Source: G963556115 sp963675945 | Lineage (GTDB): Bacteria; Planctomycetota; SZUA-567 | NCBI GenBank assembly: GCA_963675945.1 | Contig: OY780932.1 | Location: 2,294,001-2,358,000 of the forward strand | DNA: 64,000 nt | Reading direction: 5' to 3' | Shown: one piece after another, positions 8,189 to 16,966 of the stretch | Position numbering within the stretch: position 1 is the first letter of the stretch | Layout of the letters: the number at the start of each line of letters is the position of its first letter | Made by a program: the position numbers and the translations under genes | Notes under the pieces: model-generated | What the model saw: the letters and a program-made list of their open reading frames with translations, nothing else | What the model was told of the DNA's origin: nothing | The model's database searches: none

Positions 8189-8476
8189 ATGAGAAAGAGT
8201 TTTACGGCTGATTTTAAAGCAAAAGTTGCTTTGCAAGCGTTTAAAGGTGATCGGTCTGTCGCAGAGCTGGCTGCAAAATTTGAGGTTCACCCCAACCAGA
8301 TTAGGCAATGGAAGAAATCCATGCTTGAGGGACTTCCCGATATTTTCTCAGATAAGCGTAAGAAAAAAGTTGTTAAAGATGAAGATGAAAAGGCAAAACT
8401 GTATGAGCAAATTGGTCGTTTGAAAATCGAGAACGACTGGTTCAAAAAAAAATCTGATGAGCTTGGGATTCTCTGA
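8189..8476 (+). CDS. IS3-family transposase OrfA (copy 2)
   Basis: The 95-residue protein has the Tnp_1 helix-turn-helix (RKSFTADFKAKVALQAFKG...HPNQIRQWKKSML) and a C-terminal coiled segment. ATG 8189 is preceded by GAAAGGAA. The end of the gene is an A9 tract and the sequence DELGIL shared with copy 1; upstream of this tract the two copies are clearly diverged. A -1 shift on the A tract would give the OrfAB fusion transposase. Confidence 0.88.
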   Translation: MRKSFTADFKAKVALQAFKGDRSVAELAAKFEVHPNQIRQWKKSMLEGLPDIFSDKRKKKVVKDEDEKAKLYEQIGRLKIENDWFKKKSDELGIL

Positions 8477-9317
8477 ACGCAAGGCACTGATTAATAATTT
8501 GGCTGTAAATATTTCAATCAGCAGACAATGTGAATTACTCGGTGTGTCCAGATCTACTTATTATTATGAATCTGTAAAAGATTATGAAGAAGATAATTCT
8601 CTGAAGCGTAAAATTGACGAGATCTATTTGAAACACCCTTTCTATGGTTCAAGGCGTATTTCTGATAACCTCAAAACTCATGGTAGTAATACAGGCAGAT
8701 ATAAAGTCAGACGTCTGATGAGAGAGATGGGAATAGAAGCAATATATCCCCAAAAGCGTGTAAACTGTAAAACAGAGGGTCATAAGGTTTATCCGTATCT
8801 GCTGAATAATCTTGATATCTACAGGTCTGATCTTGTCTGGTGTAGTGATATATCATACATTCCTTTGAAGAATGGCACAGCATATTTAACAGTAGTTATG
8901 GACTGGTACAGCAGGTATATAGTTTCATGGGAGCTGTCAATGTCTCAGGACAGCAGTTTTTGCAGTACAGCTTTGAAAACAGCTTTGAGTAAAGGCAAGC
9001 CAGTAATATTCAACACAGATCAGGGTAGCCAGTATACAAGTAAAGATTTTACCGGCATACTTAAAGATAATGCAATCTGGATCAGCATGTCTGGTAAAGG
9101 AAGAGCTTTTGATAATATAATGATTGAGCGTCTCTGGCGTACAGTGAAGTATGAAGAAGTCTATTTGACTGAGTATAAGAACTATTTTGCAGCGTATGAT
9201 GCGTTAGATAAATATTTTGAGTATTACAACAATGAAAGAAGGCATTCCAGTCTGAGTAAGCGTACACCGCGCGAAGTATATTTTAGTAATAGAAATAAGA
9301 AAATTGATGTGGCGTAG
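8457..9317 (+). CDS. IS3-family transposase OrfB (copy 2), intact
   Basis: The 286-residue protein has an N-terminal HTH_21-type region (SRQCELLGVSRSTYYY...YGSRRISDNLK) and a DDE integrase core: D in WCSDISYIPL, D in FNTDQGSQYTS and E in NIMIERLWRTVKYEE. It ends with the usual EYYNNERRHSSLSKRTP block. It overlaps orfA by 20 bases and is probably made mainly as a frameshift fusion. It is the intact reference for the broken copy at 1553-3464. Confidence 0.92.
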   Translation: MSLGFSERKALINNLAVNISISRQCELLGVSRSTYYYESVKDYEEDNSLKRKIDEIYLKHPFYGSRRISDNLKTHGSNTGRYKVRRLMREMGIEAIYPQKRVNCKTEGHKVYPYLLNNLDIYRSDLVWCSDISYIPLKNGTAYLTVVMDWYSRYIVSWELSMSQDSSFCSTALKTALSKGKPVIFNTDQGSQYTSKDFTGILKDNAIWISMSGKGRAFDNIMIERLWRTVKYEEVYLTEYKNYFAAYDALDKYFEYYNNERRHSSLSKRTPREVYFSNRNKKIDVA

Positions 9318-9328
9318 AAGTCGCTGCC

Positions 9329-9377
9329 CTTGCAGTAATTCCGCTCCGGGCTACGCCCTGCGCTCCATTACTGCAAG
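9329..9377. repeat. Perfect 11-bp inverted repeat with nested GGGC/GCCC hairpin in the IS3 right end
   Basis: CTTGCAGTAAT (9329-9339) pairs with ATTACTGCAAG (9367-9377); the 27-base loop holds a further GGGC-TAC-GCCC stem (9348-9358). It lies 11 bases after the orfB stop. Homology with copy 1 ends within the first bases of this structure. Confidence 0.7.
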
Positions 9378-9413
9378 ATTTAGTTTCCACCTTAAACAAC
9401 CTGATTTATTGTC

Positions 9414-9441
9414 TTGACAAATTAGACCACATTAATATGAT
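9414..9441 (+). promoter_or_regulatory. Outward-facing hybrid promoter at the IS3 copy 2 right end
   Basis: A consensus -35 TTGACA (9414-9419) lies inside the terminal repeat and TATGAT (9436-9441) lies 16 bases away in flanking DNA outside the element. The next gene downstream (9660-10472) is on the opposite strand, so a transcript would be antisense to it. The stretch 9442-9659 shows no gene. Confidence 0.5.
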
Positions 9442-9659
9442 ACTATTTTTTGTGTTTAAGTAAATATATTTGAAAAAATTATATTTTTTTTTATAATAAG
9501 TGAATTGCATGGGGGAAACTCTATATTAGTGATACTGAAGGGGTAATTACTTGTTGGAGAGCGTTCGTGCGGGTTGCTGGCGTACTAATTATTGCTGGCA
9601 GCTTAATCTGCGGCCTGCACCTGTAAGCGCTCTGCTTTGCGGCAGTGTCTTATGCGTAG

Positions 9660-10472
9660 TTAGAGTTTTTTGGCGGCGAATTCGAGATGGGCGGCATTGC
9701 CGAGCATCGCTTCTACCGAATTCAGCTTCTCTTCAAGCTTGACCAGCTTCTCGCGATTCTTCCGGTCTTTGAGGCAGCTCTGGAAGCGTCGCAGGGGCAG
9801 GGCGGTCTTGCCGATGATCGAGAGGACTTCCAGCCCTCTGGCTTCGCACATGCTGCGGATCTTCTTCGGGGTAAACGCCGTTACCTCATACTGCTCTTTA
9901 CTCTCATCGGTTACCCAGTTGGTTCTGCCGTTCTTGATAAAACTCTCCAGACCGTCGATGTCGTTCTCCTTGAGGTAATGAAACATGCCGCCGTAGATAT
10001 TATCCACCGACATGAGCATAATGCCGCCAGGGCGGAGAATTCGACTGAGCTCTTTGAGGGTGCGTTCGGGTTTACCGGCACTGCCGAGCGGGTCGCCTTG
10101 TCCGACGATATAGTCATAGCTCGCGTCTGCAAGCAGCGGCATTGAGGCGATGGAGGTATGATAGAGAGCAGGTTCGTAATTTAGATTATCTATTTTTGCG
10201 AGCTTCTTGCCGACCTGGTCGAGCATCTTCTGGGAGATATCCAGAAAATCACACTGATAGCCACTCTTGAGGATACGCATGCCCCAGCGTCCGGTGCCAC
10301 AGCCGACGTCCAGGCATCTGGCTGAGAGATCACGCGGTAAGAACTTGAGCATGTGCCGCCAGGTAATCTCAAAGACCACCTCCCAGTAGGGGTTGCCGTC
10401 ATAAATGGTGTCATAGATGCCGGCTACCCGGTCGTGATACTTCTCTACCGCTTCTTTGTCATTCTTTGCCAT
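9660..10472 (-). CDS. Class I SAM-dependent methyltransferase
   Basis: The 270-residue protein shows motif I CLDVGCGTGRWG (about residues 53-64), followed by the acidic end of strand 2 (FLDISQKMLDQ) and the post-motif LSRILRPGGIMLMSV, i.e. a Methyltransf_11/25 fold. The substrate is not recognisable. I chose ATG 10472, one base past the stop of the upstream gene and with GGAGT before it; the frame is also open to 10523. It is cotranscribed with the DUF2314-like gene. Confidence 0.85.
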   Translation of the reverse strand: MAKNDKEAVEKYHDRVAGIYDTIYDGNPYWEVVFEITWRHMLKFLPRDLSARCLDVGCGTGRWGMRILKSGYQCDFLDISQKMLDQVGKKLAKIDNLNYEPALYHTSIASMPLLADASYDYIVGQGDPLGSAGKPERTLKELSRILRPGGIMLMSVDNIYGGMFHYLKENDIDGLESFIKNGRTNWVTDESKEQYEVTAFTPKKIRSMCEARGLEVLSIIGKTALPLRRFQSCLKDRKNREKLVKLEEKLNSVEAMLGNAAHLEFAAKKL

Positions 10473-10473
10473 A

Positions 10474-10950
10474 TTAGTTATCGACTCCAGCCTTCTCCCG
10501 CTCGGCAATCCAGGCTTTAGCAAAACGCCCCAGGTAGTTGCCGTACTCTTTGCCGTCGGTATCGATCAGGGTCCAGTCGAGGATGTCGCTCTCATCAAAG
10601 GTCAGGCTCTGACCTTTTCTGTAGCCGCTGACGCTATACAGGTTGTTGGTTATCTGCCCCATTACCTCGGCATCTTTCCAGAGGTAGGTGCGAATATATA
10701 CCTGCTCGACATGCCCGTATTTGTCGGCTATTCTTACAGTTAGGTAGAGGGACTGGCCACTCTTCAGGCCTTTTAAGAAGCGTCGCTTTACCTCGGCCAG
10801 ATTCTGTTGCGCCTTGAGTATCTCCGGAGCAATGGCAGCTTCAAATTCATTACTGACTTCAGCTCTGATCTCGGTCGGGGTGTCAATGGTTGCTGCAGAG
10901 GCACTCAGCGACAGGTAAGCAATAAGCCCCAGTAATACTAATCTCTTCAT
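10474..10950 (-). CDS. Exported DUF2314-like protein
   Basis: The 158-residue protein has a signal peptide (MKRLVLLGLIAYLSLSASAA). Its C-terminal region, IRTYLWKDAEVMGQITNNLY...FDESDILDWTLIDTDGKEYGNY, resembles DUF2314, whose function is unknown. The stop codon lies one base before the methyltransferase start, so the two form an operon. No catalytic residues can be named. Confidence 0.6.
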   Translation of the reverse strand: MKRLVLLGLIAYLSLSASAATIDTPTEIRAEVSNEFEAAIAPEILKAQQNLAEVKRRFLKGLKSGQSLYLTVRIADKYGHVEQVYIRTYLWKDAEVMGQITNNLYSVSGYRKGQSLTFDESDILDWTLIDTDGKEYGNYLGRFAKAWIAEREKAGVDN

Positions 10951-11117
10951 AACTCATTCCTTTCGGCTTGGTTGTAATCTCCACTTTATCCGTATATCGA
11001 CAAAAAACAGCCGTGGCAACATATTAAAATATTAATATCTATCTTAATGATTGCGTTTTTTTGCAGGCGGCTATAAAATACTTGATATTATCTGAAAAAC
11101 AGGATTATACCCAATAT

Positions 11118-13301
11118 ATGAATTTTTTGAGCAACCTCCCGACTGAGCTACTTATCATTTATTCTATCTTCATTATATTTTGTGGGGTAGGGGCCGTCAT
11201 CCTGTTGCTTCATAACCGTATGCGCAAACATTCTTCAGATTCAGTGCAGAATGAGTTGATCTCGTCTGCTATGCTTAGCGCGGCGGAAGCGTTGTTCATC
11301 CGTAAGAGCAAAGGTAAGATTGTTGCCTGTAATCAGGAGTTCGCCCGTTTGGTCGGGTATACGGTCGAACAGGTTGAGGGTAGGGATTTGACTCATTTCT
11401 TCCCGGAGCAAACGGTCGTTTATTTTGACGAGGTTGGTGAGCGGATCAGAGCGGCTGAGAGTAAGATATGCTTTGAAGTGCAGTTGATAATTAAAAAAGG
11501 TAATGCGCTGAATTGCGAGGTTATTATGAGCAGTTGCCGCAAGTTCGATACCGTACTCTGCGTGTTGCGGGATGTTTCAGAGCAGAATCGGGTGATGAAT
11601 GCACTTTTAGTTAGAGACAGATTACTCTATGCCCTTACCTTTGGTACGCAGAAGATTTTGGAGAGTTCTCAGGATTTTAATAAGGCTTTAAATAGTGCAC
11701 TCACTGAATTTGGCCGAGGCGCCCAGGTTGACGCGGTTATGCTGGCGCAGACAGTCAGTGCAGAGAGCATGGGGTATAATGATGGCTATGATGCGGAATT
11801 TTATCTGATTACCAACTTCTGGAGTGCCATTGACGGGATTGTGGATAATGCAGAGGATGCAGTCTTTGAGATCAAAATTGATGCTAAGATCCTGGATAGA
11901 TCTATGGAGCAGGATAAGGTTATCTTTATTCCGGCTGAGAAGCTGGTCTTTCTCCAGGAGCAGCAGTGTAAGCTAGCGCTAGCTGAAATTGTCGGTTTTT
12001 ACGCGATTGAGATTAAATGTCAGGGGCTGAAATGGGGACTGCTGCTGCTGGCTTGTTTTGACATAATGGACAAATGGGATGAAGAGACCGAGGATGTTAT
12101 TGAGATAACTGCATTTCAATTTGGAGTACTCCTTGAAAGGCAAAAGGCTGAGGAGGCAATAACCAAGACTGTAACTGCACTCAAACGGAGCCAGAAGCGG
12201 CTCAACTTGGCGCTTGAGGTTTCTGGAGCGGCATCGTTTGAGTATGATCTCTTCTTTGATCGCTTTGATATCGATAAGACCCTCTTTGATAAACTAGAGT
12301 ATGAAGGAGACCCGAATAATCTTACTCTGATCGAGATGAAGTCACTGATTCATCCGGCTGATTATAAGGACTGGCATAATCAGGTTTCTGCTTTACTCAA
12401 TGGCGATACTGAGTTTATCTCTTTAGAATTACGTCTGCGTATGTCTGGGGGTAAGTACTGCTGGATAACCATGATGGCGAGTACGGTGCTGGATAATGAT
12501 ATAATCTGCGGGATTAACGGGGTGTTTCAGGATAATAATGATAAAATGCTGAGCCAGACCCGTCTCTTTGAAGCCGAAAAGGTGGCGTCTGCAGGCGAAC
12601 TTGCTTCTACCCTGGTTGGAAGTATTAATTCGGTTAATAAGGGTGTGCTGATAGATATTGAACGTTTGCAGGCCGAGGTTGACCCGGGTTCAACGCAAAC
12701 TCTGGAGTCGCTGGAGAGTATACAGCAACGGCTTCGAGCTTCGATAAATATCGCGGATAACCTGCTGGCACTCAATCCGGGGACTGAAGACCATGTAGGA
12801 TTGGTATCGATTAATAAACTTATCCAAGATATTATCGGTATGGTCAGGGTAGATTTTTCAAACGTTGGGATTCAGATTGAGGAAGATCTCAATCCTGGTA
12901 TTTCGAGTATTGTCTGTAGTCCGCTTGATCTGATGCATCTTATCATCAGTCTGATACTTACCTCCAAACAATCAATGGCGGATGCGGTGGAGAAGGTACT
13001 GACAATCGCTACTTTTATGGATTATGATTCGATAATGATAAGTGTGCTCGATACCGGTTGCGGTATCGGTAGCGATCAATCAGATGAGTTCTTTGTGACT
13101 TTGAATAGCGGTAGTAATGAGGATGAGTTCAGTACGATTACCGGATTGGGACTCAATACCCTCCAACTCTTGATCGAGAAGTATGGCGGTTATATTGAGG
13201 TGAATAGTGTAAAGGGGGCGGGGAGTGAGTTTGTGATAATTCTCCCACGAACCCCGTATGAACAGATTATCGACAATATTATTCCGTTTGACGATGAGTA
13301 A
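11118..13301 (+). CDS. PAS-domain histidine-kinase-like protein lacking the phospho-acceptor histidine
   Basis: The 727-residue protein has one N-terminal membrane helix (about 10-33), a PAS domain (about 50-160), a GAF-like region (about 175-350), a second PAS_3-like domain (about 375-480) and a kinase-like end. In the dimerisation segment the usual H-box is present as SAGELASTLVGSINSVNK, so the AHEIN motif is replaced by VGSIN and no histidine remains. The N-box is also altered (SLILTSKQSMADA), whereas the G1 (DTGCGIGSD) and G2 (GLGLNTLQLL) boxes are kept. It may be a signalling pseudokinase that binds ATP. ATG 11118 opens with the membrane helix; a TTG at 11061 is possible. Confidence 0.8.
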   Translation: MNFLSNLPTELLIIYSIFIIFCGVGAVILLLHNRMRKHSSDSVQNELISSAMLSAAEALFIRKSKGKIVACNQEFARLVGYTVEQVEGRDLTHFFPEQTVVYFDEVGERIRAAESKICFEVQLIIKKGNALNCEVIMSSCRKFDTVLCVLRDVSEQNRVMNALLVRDRLLYALTFGTQKILESSQDFNKALNSALTEFGRGAQVDAVMLAQTVSAESMGYNDGYDAEFYLITNFWSAIDGIVDNAEDAVFEIKIDAKILDRSMEQDKVIFIPAEKLVFLQEQQCKLALAEIVGFYAIEIKCQGLKWGLLLLACFDIMDKWDEETEDVIEITAFQFGVLLERQKAEEAITKTVTALKRSQKRLNLALEVSGAASFEYDLFFDRFDIDKTLFDKLEYEGDPNNLTLIEMKSLIHPADYKDWHNQVSALLNGDTEFISLELRLRMSGGKYCWITMMASTVLDNDIICGINGVFQDNNDKMLSQTRLFEAEKVASAGELASTLVGSINSVNKGVLIDIERLQAEVDPGSTQTLESLESIQQRLRASINIADNLLALNPGTEDHVGLVSINKLIQDIIGMVRVDFSNVGIQIEEDLNPGISSIVCSPLDLMHLIISLILTSKQSMADAVEKVLTIATFMDYDSIMISVLDTGCGIGSDQSDEFFVTLNSGSNEDEFSTITGLGLNTLQLLIEKYGGYIEVNSVKGAGSEFVIILPRTPYEQIIDNIIPFDDE

Positions 13302-13350
13302 CTGGGGCGGATAACAAGCTTGATGAAAAACAAAAGTGTCTAGAAAGATA

Positions 13351-13377
13351 TTGAGCCTTCCCGCTGGGAAGGCTCAA
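13351..13377. terminator. Bidirectional terminator between convergent genes
   Basis: A perfect 12-bp stem (13351-13362 with 13366-13377) with a 3-base loop lies between the convergent kinase-like gene and PEP carboxykinase gene. Confidence 0.8.
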
Positions 13378-13412
13378 TACTAAATGTCGCATAGACTTAG
13401 AATAACTGAAGA

Positions 13413-15155
13413 CTAAGCCTTTACTGTCATTGCTTCAGACAGAGCCTTGAGCATCTCAGGCTGTTCTGCAAGCTGATCGGCACCAGCGAGGAAGTCACGA
13501 CGCTGCTGGAAGCGATCCTTGAGGGTGCTGATGTACTCATCGCGGTTCTCTACAGTATCGGTGCTGTATTTTTCGTAGAATCCTGGGAGGATCTTCTCTA
13601 TGCTCTCCTTGGTAGGAATCTGGGCACCGGCAAGCAGATCCCAGTCTTCCCACTCAAGCTGACCGATAGAGATAGCTGTCTGCAGAGTCAGCGAAGTGCT
13701 GAGCTTGACGTCGCGCAGCTCGGTATCGCTTGAACCCCACATGCCGCCACTGTTGAAGCAGAAGCACTCAGCGCCGTTCTCGAATACCTTGCTGAAGGCG
13801 TTCACGTCCTTATAAAGCGGGTAAACACGGAATGGGTTGGCGTATGGAATGAAGGCAAGCTTCTTGAGCTCTTCTTCGGTTACGTTCTCAGCGCGGTTAC
13901 GCTTGGTAATGAGAGCTGCACCCATAGCAACTGCAAGGTTGATGTCGGTGAACTTGAGAACAGGCGGCAGACAAGTGTCCTTCATCAGCCAGACGAGAGC
14001 CTGTGGGAAGCCACACTTGTTGACGTAATCGCCGACCATATCACGGTCATAGATCGCACGACCATTGGCGTTACGGACATCAAGGCCGATCATCTTCTTC
14101 ATGCCTGCTTCATTGATCATACCGGTGTTCTGTACAGAGATAGCATACTTCCACTCTGGGTGATCAAGACCTCTCTGGTCGGTCTTATCGAAGAGGCTTG
14201 GCTCCCAAACACGGCAGCACATCTCTTCTGAGTCGATCTGGAACGCATCGTCGTGCAGCACAACCTTGGTAGTGCCCTTAGGCATAGTGCCGGCATTGTT
14301 CAGGCTGTTGGTGTGTGAGGACTTACCGGTACCTGAAAGACCGAAGAAGGCAATAGATCTCTTGCCGAGCTTGGCAACGTTTTCGTCTTCACAAGCGCTG
14401 AAATCAAATTCCTTGATACCGCCGTGGCAAGCAGCCATACCAACCTTCATGCCGCTGGTCCAAGCCAGAGTAAGAGTACCCTTCTTGCGTTCGCCGAAGT
14501 AGCGCATACCGAGGTTGTAGATAACATTGGCAGTCTCGTCAACAAGTGCAAGCATAGAGTTACCGATGTTTTCATAGAAGGTATCAGCAGTTCTCCAGAG
14601 GTTGTCACCGATAACAATAATATCGAGGATTGGCAGCTTCTTGCTTGTAGCGTAGACATCTGCTAGTTCAGCAAAAGGAGTGAAGTTGCAGAGCCAGCTG
14701 AAGATATTTACCGCATCGGTCTTGGCGTCACCGATGATAGTAGCCTTGATCATCAGGTCTGGGTCGAGACCGATGATACCTTCAGCCTTGATCAGATCAC
14801 CGCGGAGCTGTAGATCAGATACTGCTTCACGGCAGTCCTTGAGAACCTTCTCCTTACCAGCAGCATCAAGCTTGTTGAAGAAACGGCGAGCTGTTGCGGT
14901 ACGACCAATGATTCTACCGTGGCAGTTATTGAGCAGCTTGGCACCCTTGGGCAGGCCAAGACGTTCTGCGGCTGGTGGGTAGATCAGCATATCAGAGACT
15001 GCTACGTCTCCCTGGAGCTGAGCCAGTTCATAAGCTTCAGCGCAGGTTACTTCGCGTACTTTGTCACTTGCAAGAAGTGTTTCAGCAATTGCACGAAGTG
15101 GTGGGATCTTTGAAAGATCATCACGGTAGTACTCGTAAGTTGATAGACTTGCCAT
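13413..15155 (-). CDS. pckA: Phosphoenolpyruvate carboxykinase, ATP-type family, long divergent form
   Basis: The 580-residue enzyme interconverts oxaloacetate and phosphoenolpyruvate with CO2 release or fixation. The nucleotide loop FFGLSGTGKSSHTNS matches the ATP-dependent PEPCK family (GLSGTGKTT); the GTP-type loop is absent. A metal/ADP-binding LHDDAFQID segment follows. It is some 40-50 residues longer than typical bacterial PckA. The start ATG 15155 has TAGGAG nearby. It lies just downstream of, and on the same strand as, the oxaloacetate decarboxylase genes, but a terminator at 15372 separates them. The pair would link PEP, oxaloacetate and pyruvate in fermentation; direction in vivo is inference. 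Confidence 0.88.
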   Translation of the reverse strand: MASLSTYEYYRDDLSKIPPLRAIAETLLASDKVREVTCAEAYELAQLQGDVAVSDMLIYPPAAERLGLPKGAKLLNNCHGRIIGRTATARRFFNKLDAAGKEKVLKDCREAVSDLQLRGDLIKAEGIIGLDPDLMIKATIIGDAKTDAVNIFSWLCNFTPFAELADVYATSKKLPILDIIVIGDNLWRTADTFYENIGNSMLALVDETANVIYNLGMRYFGERKKGTLTLAWTSGMKVGMAACHGGIKEFDFSACEDENVAKLGKRSIAFFGLSGTGKSSHTNSLNNAGTMPKGTTKVVLHDDAFQIDSEEMCCRVWEPSLFDKTDQRGLDHPEWKYAISVQNTGMINEAGMKKMIGLDVRNANGRAIYDRDMVGDYVNKCGFPQALVWLMKDTCLPPVLKFTDINLAVAMGAALITKRNRAENVTEEELKKLAFIPYANPFRVYPLYKDVNAFSKVFENGAECFCFNSGGMWGSSDTELRDVKLSTSLTLQTAISIGQLEWEDWDLLAGAQIPTKESIEKILPGFYEKYSTDTVENRDEYISTLKDRFQQRRDFLAGADQLAEQPEMLKALSEAMTVKA

Positions 15156-15371
15156 CGTTTAAATCTCCTAAAAATGTGTGAAAAAAAACAATTACCATAC
15201 GGTATAGTCAATAATATTCAGTCTGAGCAGGTAACTATGCAATAATGCTTTGGGTATATTCAGTGAGGTCTGTGCGACTTTTTAAAGAATAATACCAGAG
15301 AGAGATAAAACCTGCCTTCTGGAACTTATTACTACTAAAACTTCTGGGTAAAGCACTTTTGAACTTATTCC

Positions 15372-15409
15372 AAAAAAAAGGAAGAAGCAAATAGCTTCTC
15401 CCTTTTTTA
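15372..15409 (-). terminator. Rho-independent terminator after oadB
   Basis: On the minus strand a stem of about 15 bp (15394-15409 with 15372-15388, one G-U pair, loop of 5) ends in T8, five bases after the oadB stop. The remaining gap to pckA (15156-15371) is A+T rich and should hold the pckA promoter, though none stands out. Confidence 0.85.
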
Positions 15410-15413
15410 AAGG

Positions 15414-16844
15414 TTAACGAAGCTGCGAAAGAAGTATGCCCGCGGCCACGGCTGAGCCGATAACCCCGGCTACATTCGGCCCCATCGCATGCATCAGCAG
15501 GAAATTGTGCGGGTTGTGCTTGAGTCCGACACCGTTGACCACACGCGCCGCCATCGGTACCGCCGAAACCCCGGCTGCGCCGATAAGTGGGTTGAGCGGA
15601 TCCTTGCTGAATTTCTTCATGATTCTGGCCATCAGGACGCCTGCAGCAGTACCGAAGCTGAAAGCGATAAGACCTAGAATCAGGATGAAGATGGTATCAG
15701 CATTCAGGAACTTCTCGGCAGAGAGCTTTGAACCGACGGAGAGCCCGAGCATGATAGTGACGATGTTGATAAGCTCGTTCTGCATGCAGTTGGCGATACG
15801 GTCAACCACTCCACTCTCTTTACACAGATTACCAAACATCAGCGCACCGATAAGAGGGCAGGCATCAGGCAGCAGCAGGATGCAGAGCGCCAGCACGATG
15901 AGCGGGAAGATAATCTTCTCGACCCGTGAGACGTGGCGGAGCTGTTTCATCTCAATCTTCTTCTCTGCCTCAGGTACCAGAGCGTTCATGATCGGTGGCT
16001 GGATGATCGGAACTAGAGCCATGTAGGAGTAGGCCGCTACCGCGATCGCACCGAGTAGGTGTGGAGCGAGCTGGCTGGCGACAAAGATGGAGGTTGGACC
16101 GTCGGCACCGCCGATAATACCGATAGATGCGGCTTCGGTTGGGCTGAAGCCGAGAAAGAGCGCCCCGATAAGGGTGGTAAAGATACCGAACTGCGCCGCC
16201 GCACCGAGGAGTGCGGTCTTGGGGTTGGCAATCAGTGGACCGAAGTCGGTCATCGCGCCGACACCCATAAAGATGATCAGCGGGAAGAGACCATTGGTAA
16301 CACCAGTGTTATACAGGATGTACAAAAAGCCGTCACCCATGCTGCCGAAACCAGGTTCAGCAATACCGGCTAGAGGAATATTCGCAAGAATTCCTCCAAA
16401 ACCGATAGGCAGTAGCAACAGGGGCTCAAAGCCTTTGGCGATGGCCAGGTATATCAGCAGCAGACCTACGAGGATCATGATGAACTGACCAATACCGATA
16501 GGGAAGATGCCTTCCTTCTGAGCGCCGTGATGATCGTTGGTGAAGATGCTTATTGCATGTGCGGCCTTCTCGTGGGTGGTCTCGCCATCCAAGCTCTCTT
16601 TGAGCGTGATAATATCTTCAACGTTTTTCTGAGCACGGCCGCTAGCCTTCTCCGCGGCAACGTCGTTACCATTGAAGAAGCCATAGATACCTGTGCTCTG
16701 GTAAATCCCTTTGCCTTCGGTCTTTTCTTCTGTTGCTGCGTCACTGGCACTCGCCGAGGTGCTGAGGGCACCGGCAAAGAAAGAGATCAGCATGATTGTC
16801 AGAAGAACAAGTAGAGCCGGCTGGGACTTTTTACTATTATTCAT
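15414..16844 (-). CDS. oadB: Sodium-translocating oxaloacetate decarboxylase, beta subunit, with N-terminal extension
   Basis: The 476-residue membrane protein is the decarboxylating, Na+-pumping subunit. The hallmark GIIGGADGPTSIFV segment, with the functionally essential Asp, is present, as are the later membrane segments (AAGVSAVPMAARV...HAMGPNVAGVIGSA). Compared with the usual length of about 375-435 residues it has an extension of roughly 100 residues: a signal-like helix, then a hydrophilic stretch up to about residue 115. Such extensions exist in some relatives. ATG 16844 is the start. It is separated from oadA by 122 bases that hold a strong hairpin without a T-run. Confidence 0.93.
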   Translation of the reverse strand: MNNSKKSQPALLVLLTIMLISFFAGALSTSASASDAATEEKTEGKGIYQSTGIYGFFNGNDVAAEKASGRAQKNVEDIITLKESLDGETTHEKAAHAISIFTNDHHGAQKEGIFPIGIGQFIMILVGLLLIYLAIAKGFEPLLLLPIGFGGILANIPLAGIAEPGFGSMGDGFLYILYNTGVTNGLFPLIIFMGVGAMTDFGPLIANPKTALLGAAAQFGIFTTLIGALFLGFSPTEAASIGIIGGADGPTSIFVASQLAPHLLGAIAVAAYSYMALVPIIQPPIMNALVPEAEKKIEMKQLRHVSRVEKIIFPLIVLALCILLLPDACPLIGALMFGNLCKESGVVDRIANCMQNELINIVTIMLGLSVGSKLSAEKFLNADTIFILILGLIAFSFGTAAGVLMARIMKKFSKDPLNPLIGAAGVSAVPMAARVVNGVGLKHNPHNFLLMHAMGPNVAGVIGSAVAAGILLSQLR

Positions 16845-16895
16845 TTTAAGTAAAACTCCTTTGTCATTAATTAAATCCGACTACGTCTTTGGAAT

Positions 16896-16928
16896 CTTCT
16901 TCTGCTCCAGAGTCTAGAGCAGAAGAAG
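16896..16928 (-). other. Strong stem-loop between oadA and oadB
   Basis: A perfect 12-bp stem (16896-16907 with 16917-16928, loop of 9) lies 39 bases after the oadA stop. No T-run follows on either strand, so it looks like an mRNA processing or stability element rather than a terminator. Confidence 0.6.
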
Positions 16929-16966
16929 CAAACTTTGTACGCAGTCCTCAACAGCGGACTCGAATA

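Larger units (their letters stand above)
8118..9429 (+). mobile_element. IS3-family element, copy 2, complete (about 1.3 kb)
   Basis: The left end is TGGTCTAAT at 8118 and the right end ATTAGACCA at 9421-9429, imperfect terminal inverted repeats. Inside are intact orfA and orfB overlapping by 20 bases with a run of nine A bases for programmed frameshifting. I could not find a convincing 3-4 bp target duplication at these limits, so the outer bases are approximate. Confidence 0.88.

Noticed and set aside
8110..9435. Target-site duplication of IS3 copy 2
   Set aside because: The bases next to TGGTCTAAT and ATTAGACCA do not form a clear 3-4 bp repeat, so none is reported.
9551..9742. 63-residue plus-strand frame past the IS3 element
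   Set aside because: It has no ribosome site or domain and overlaps the methyltransferase gene on the other strand.
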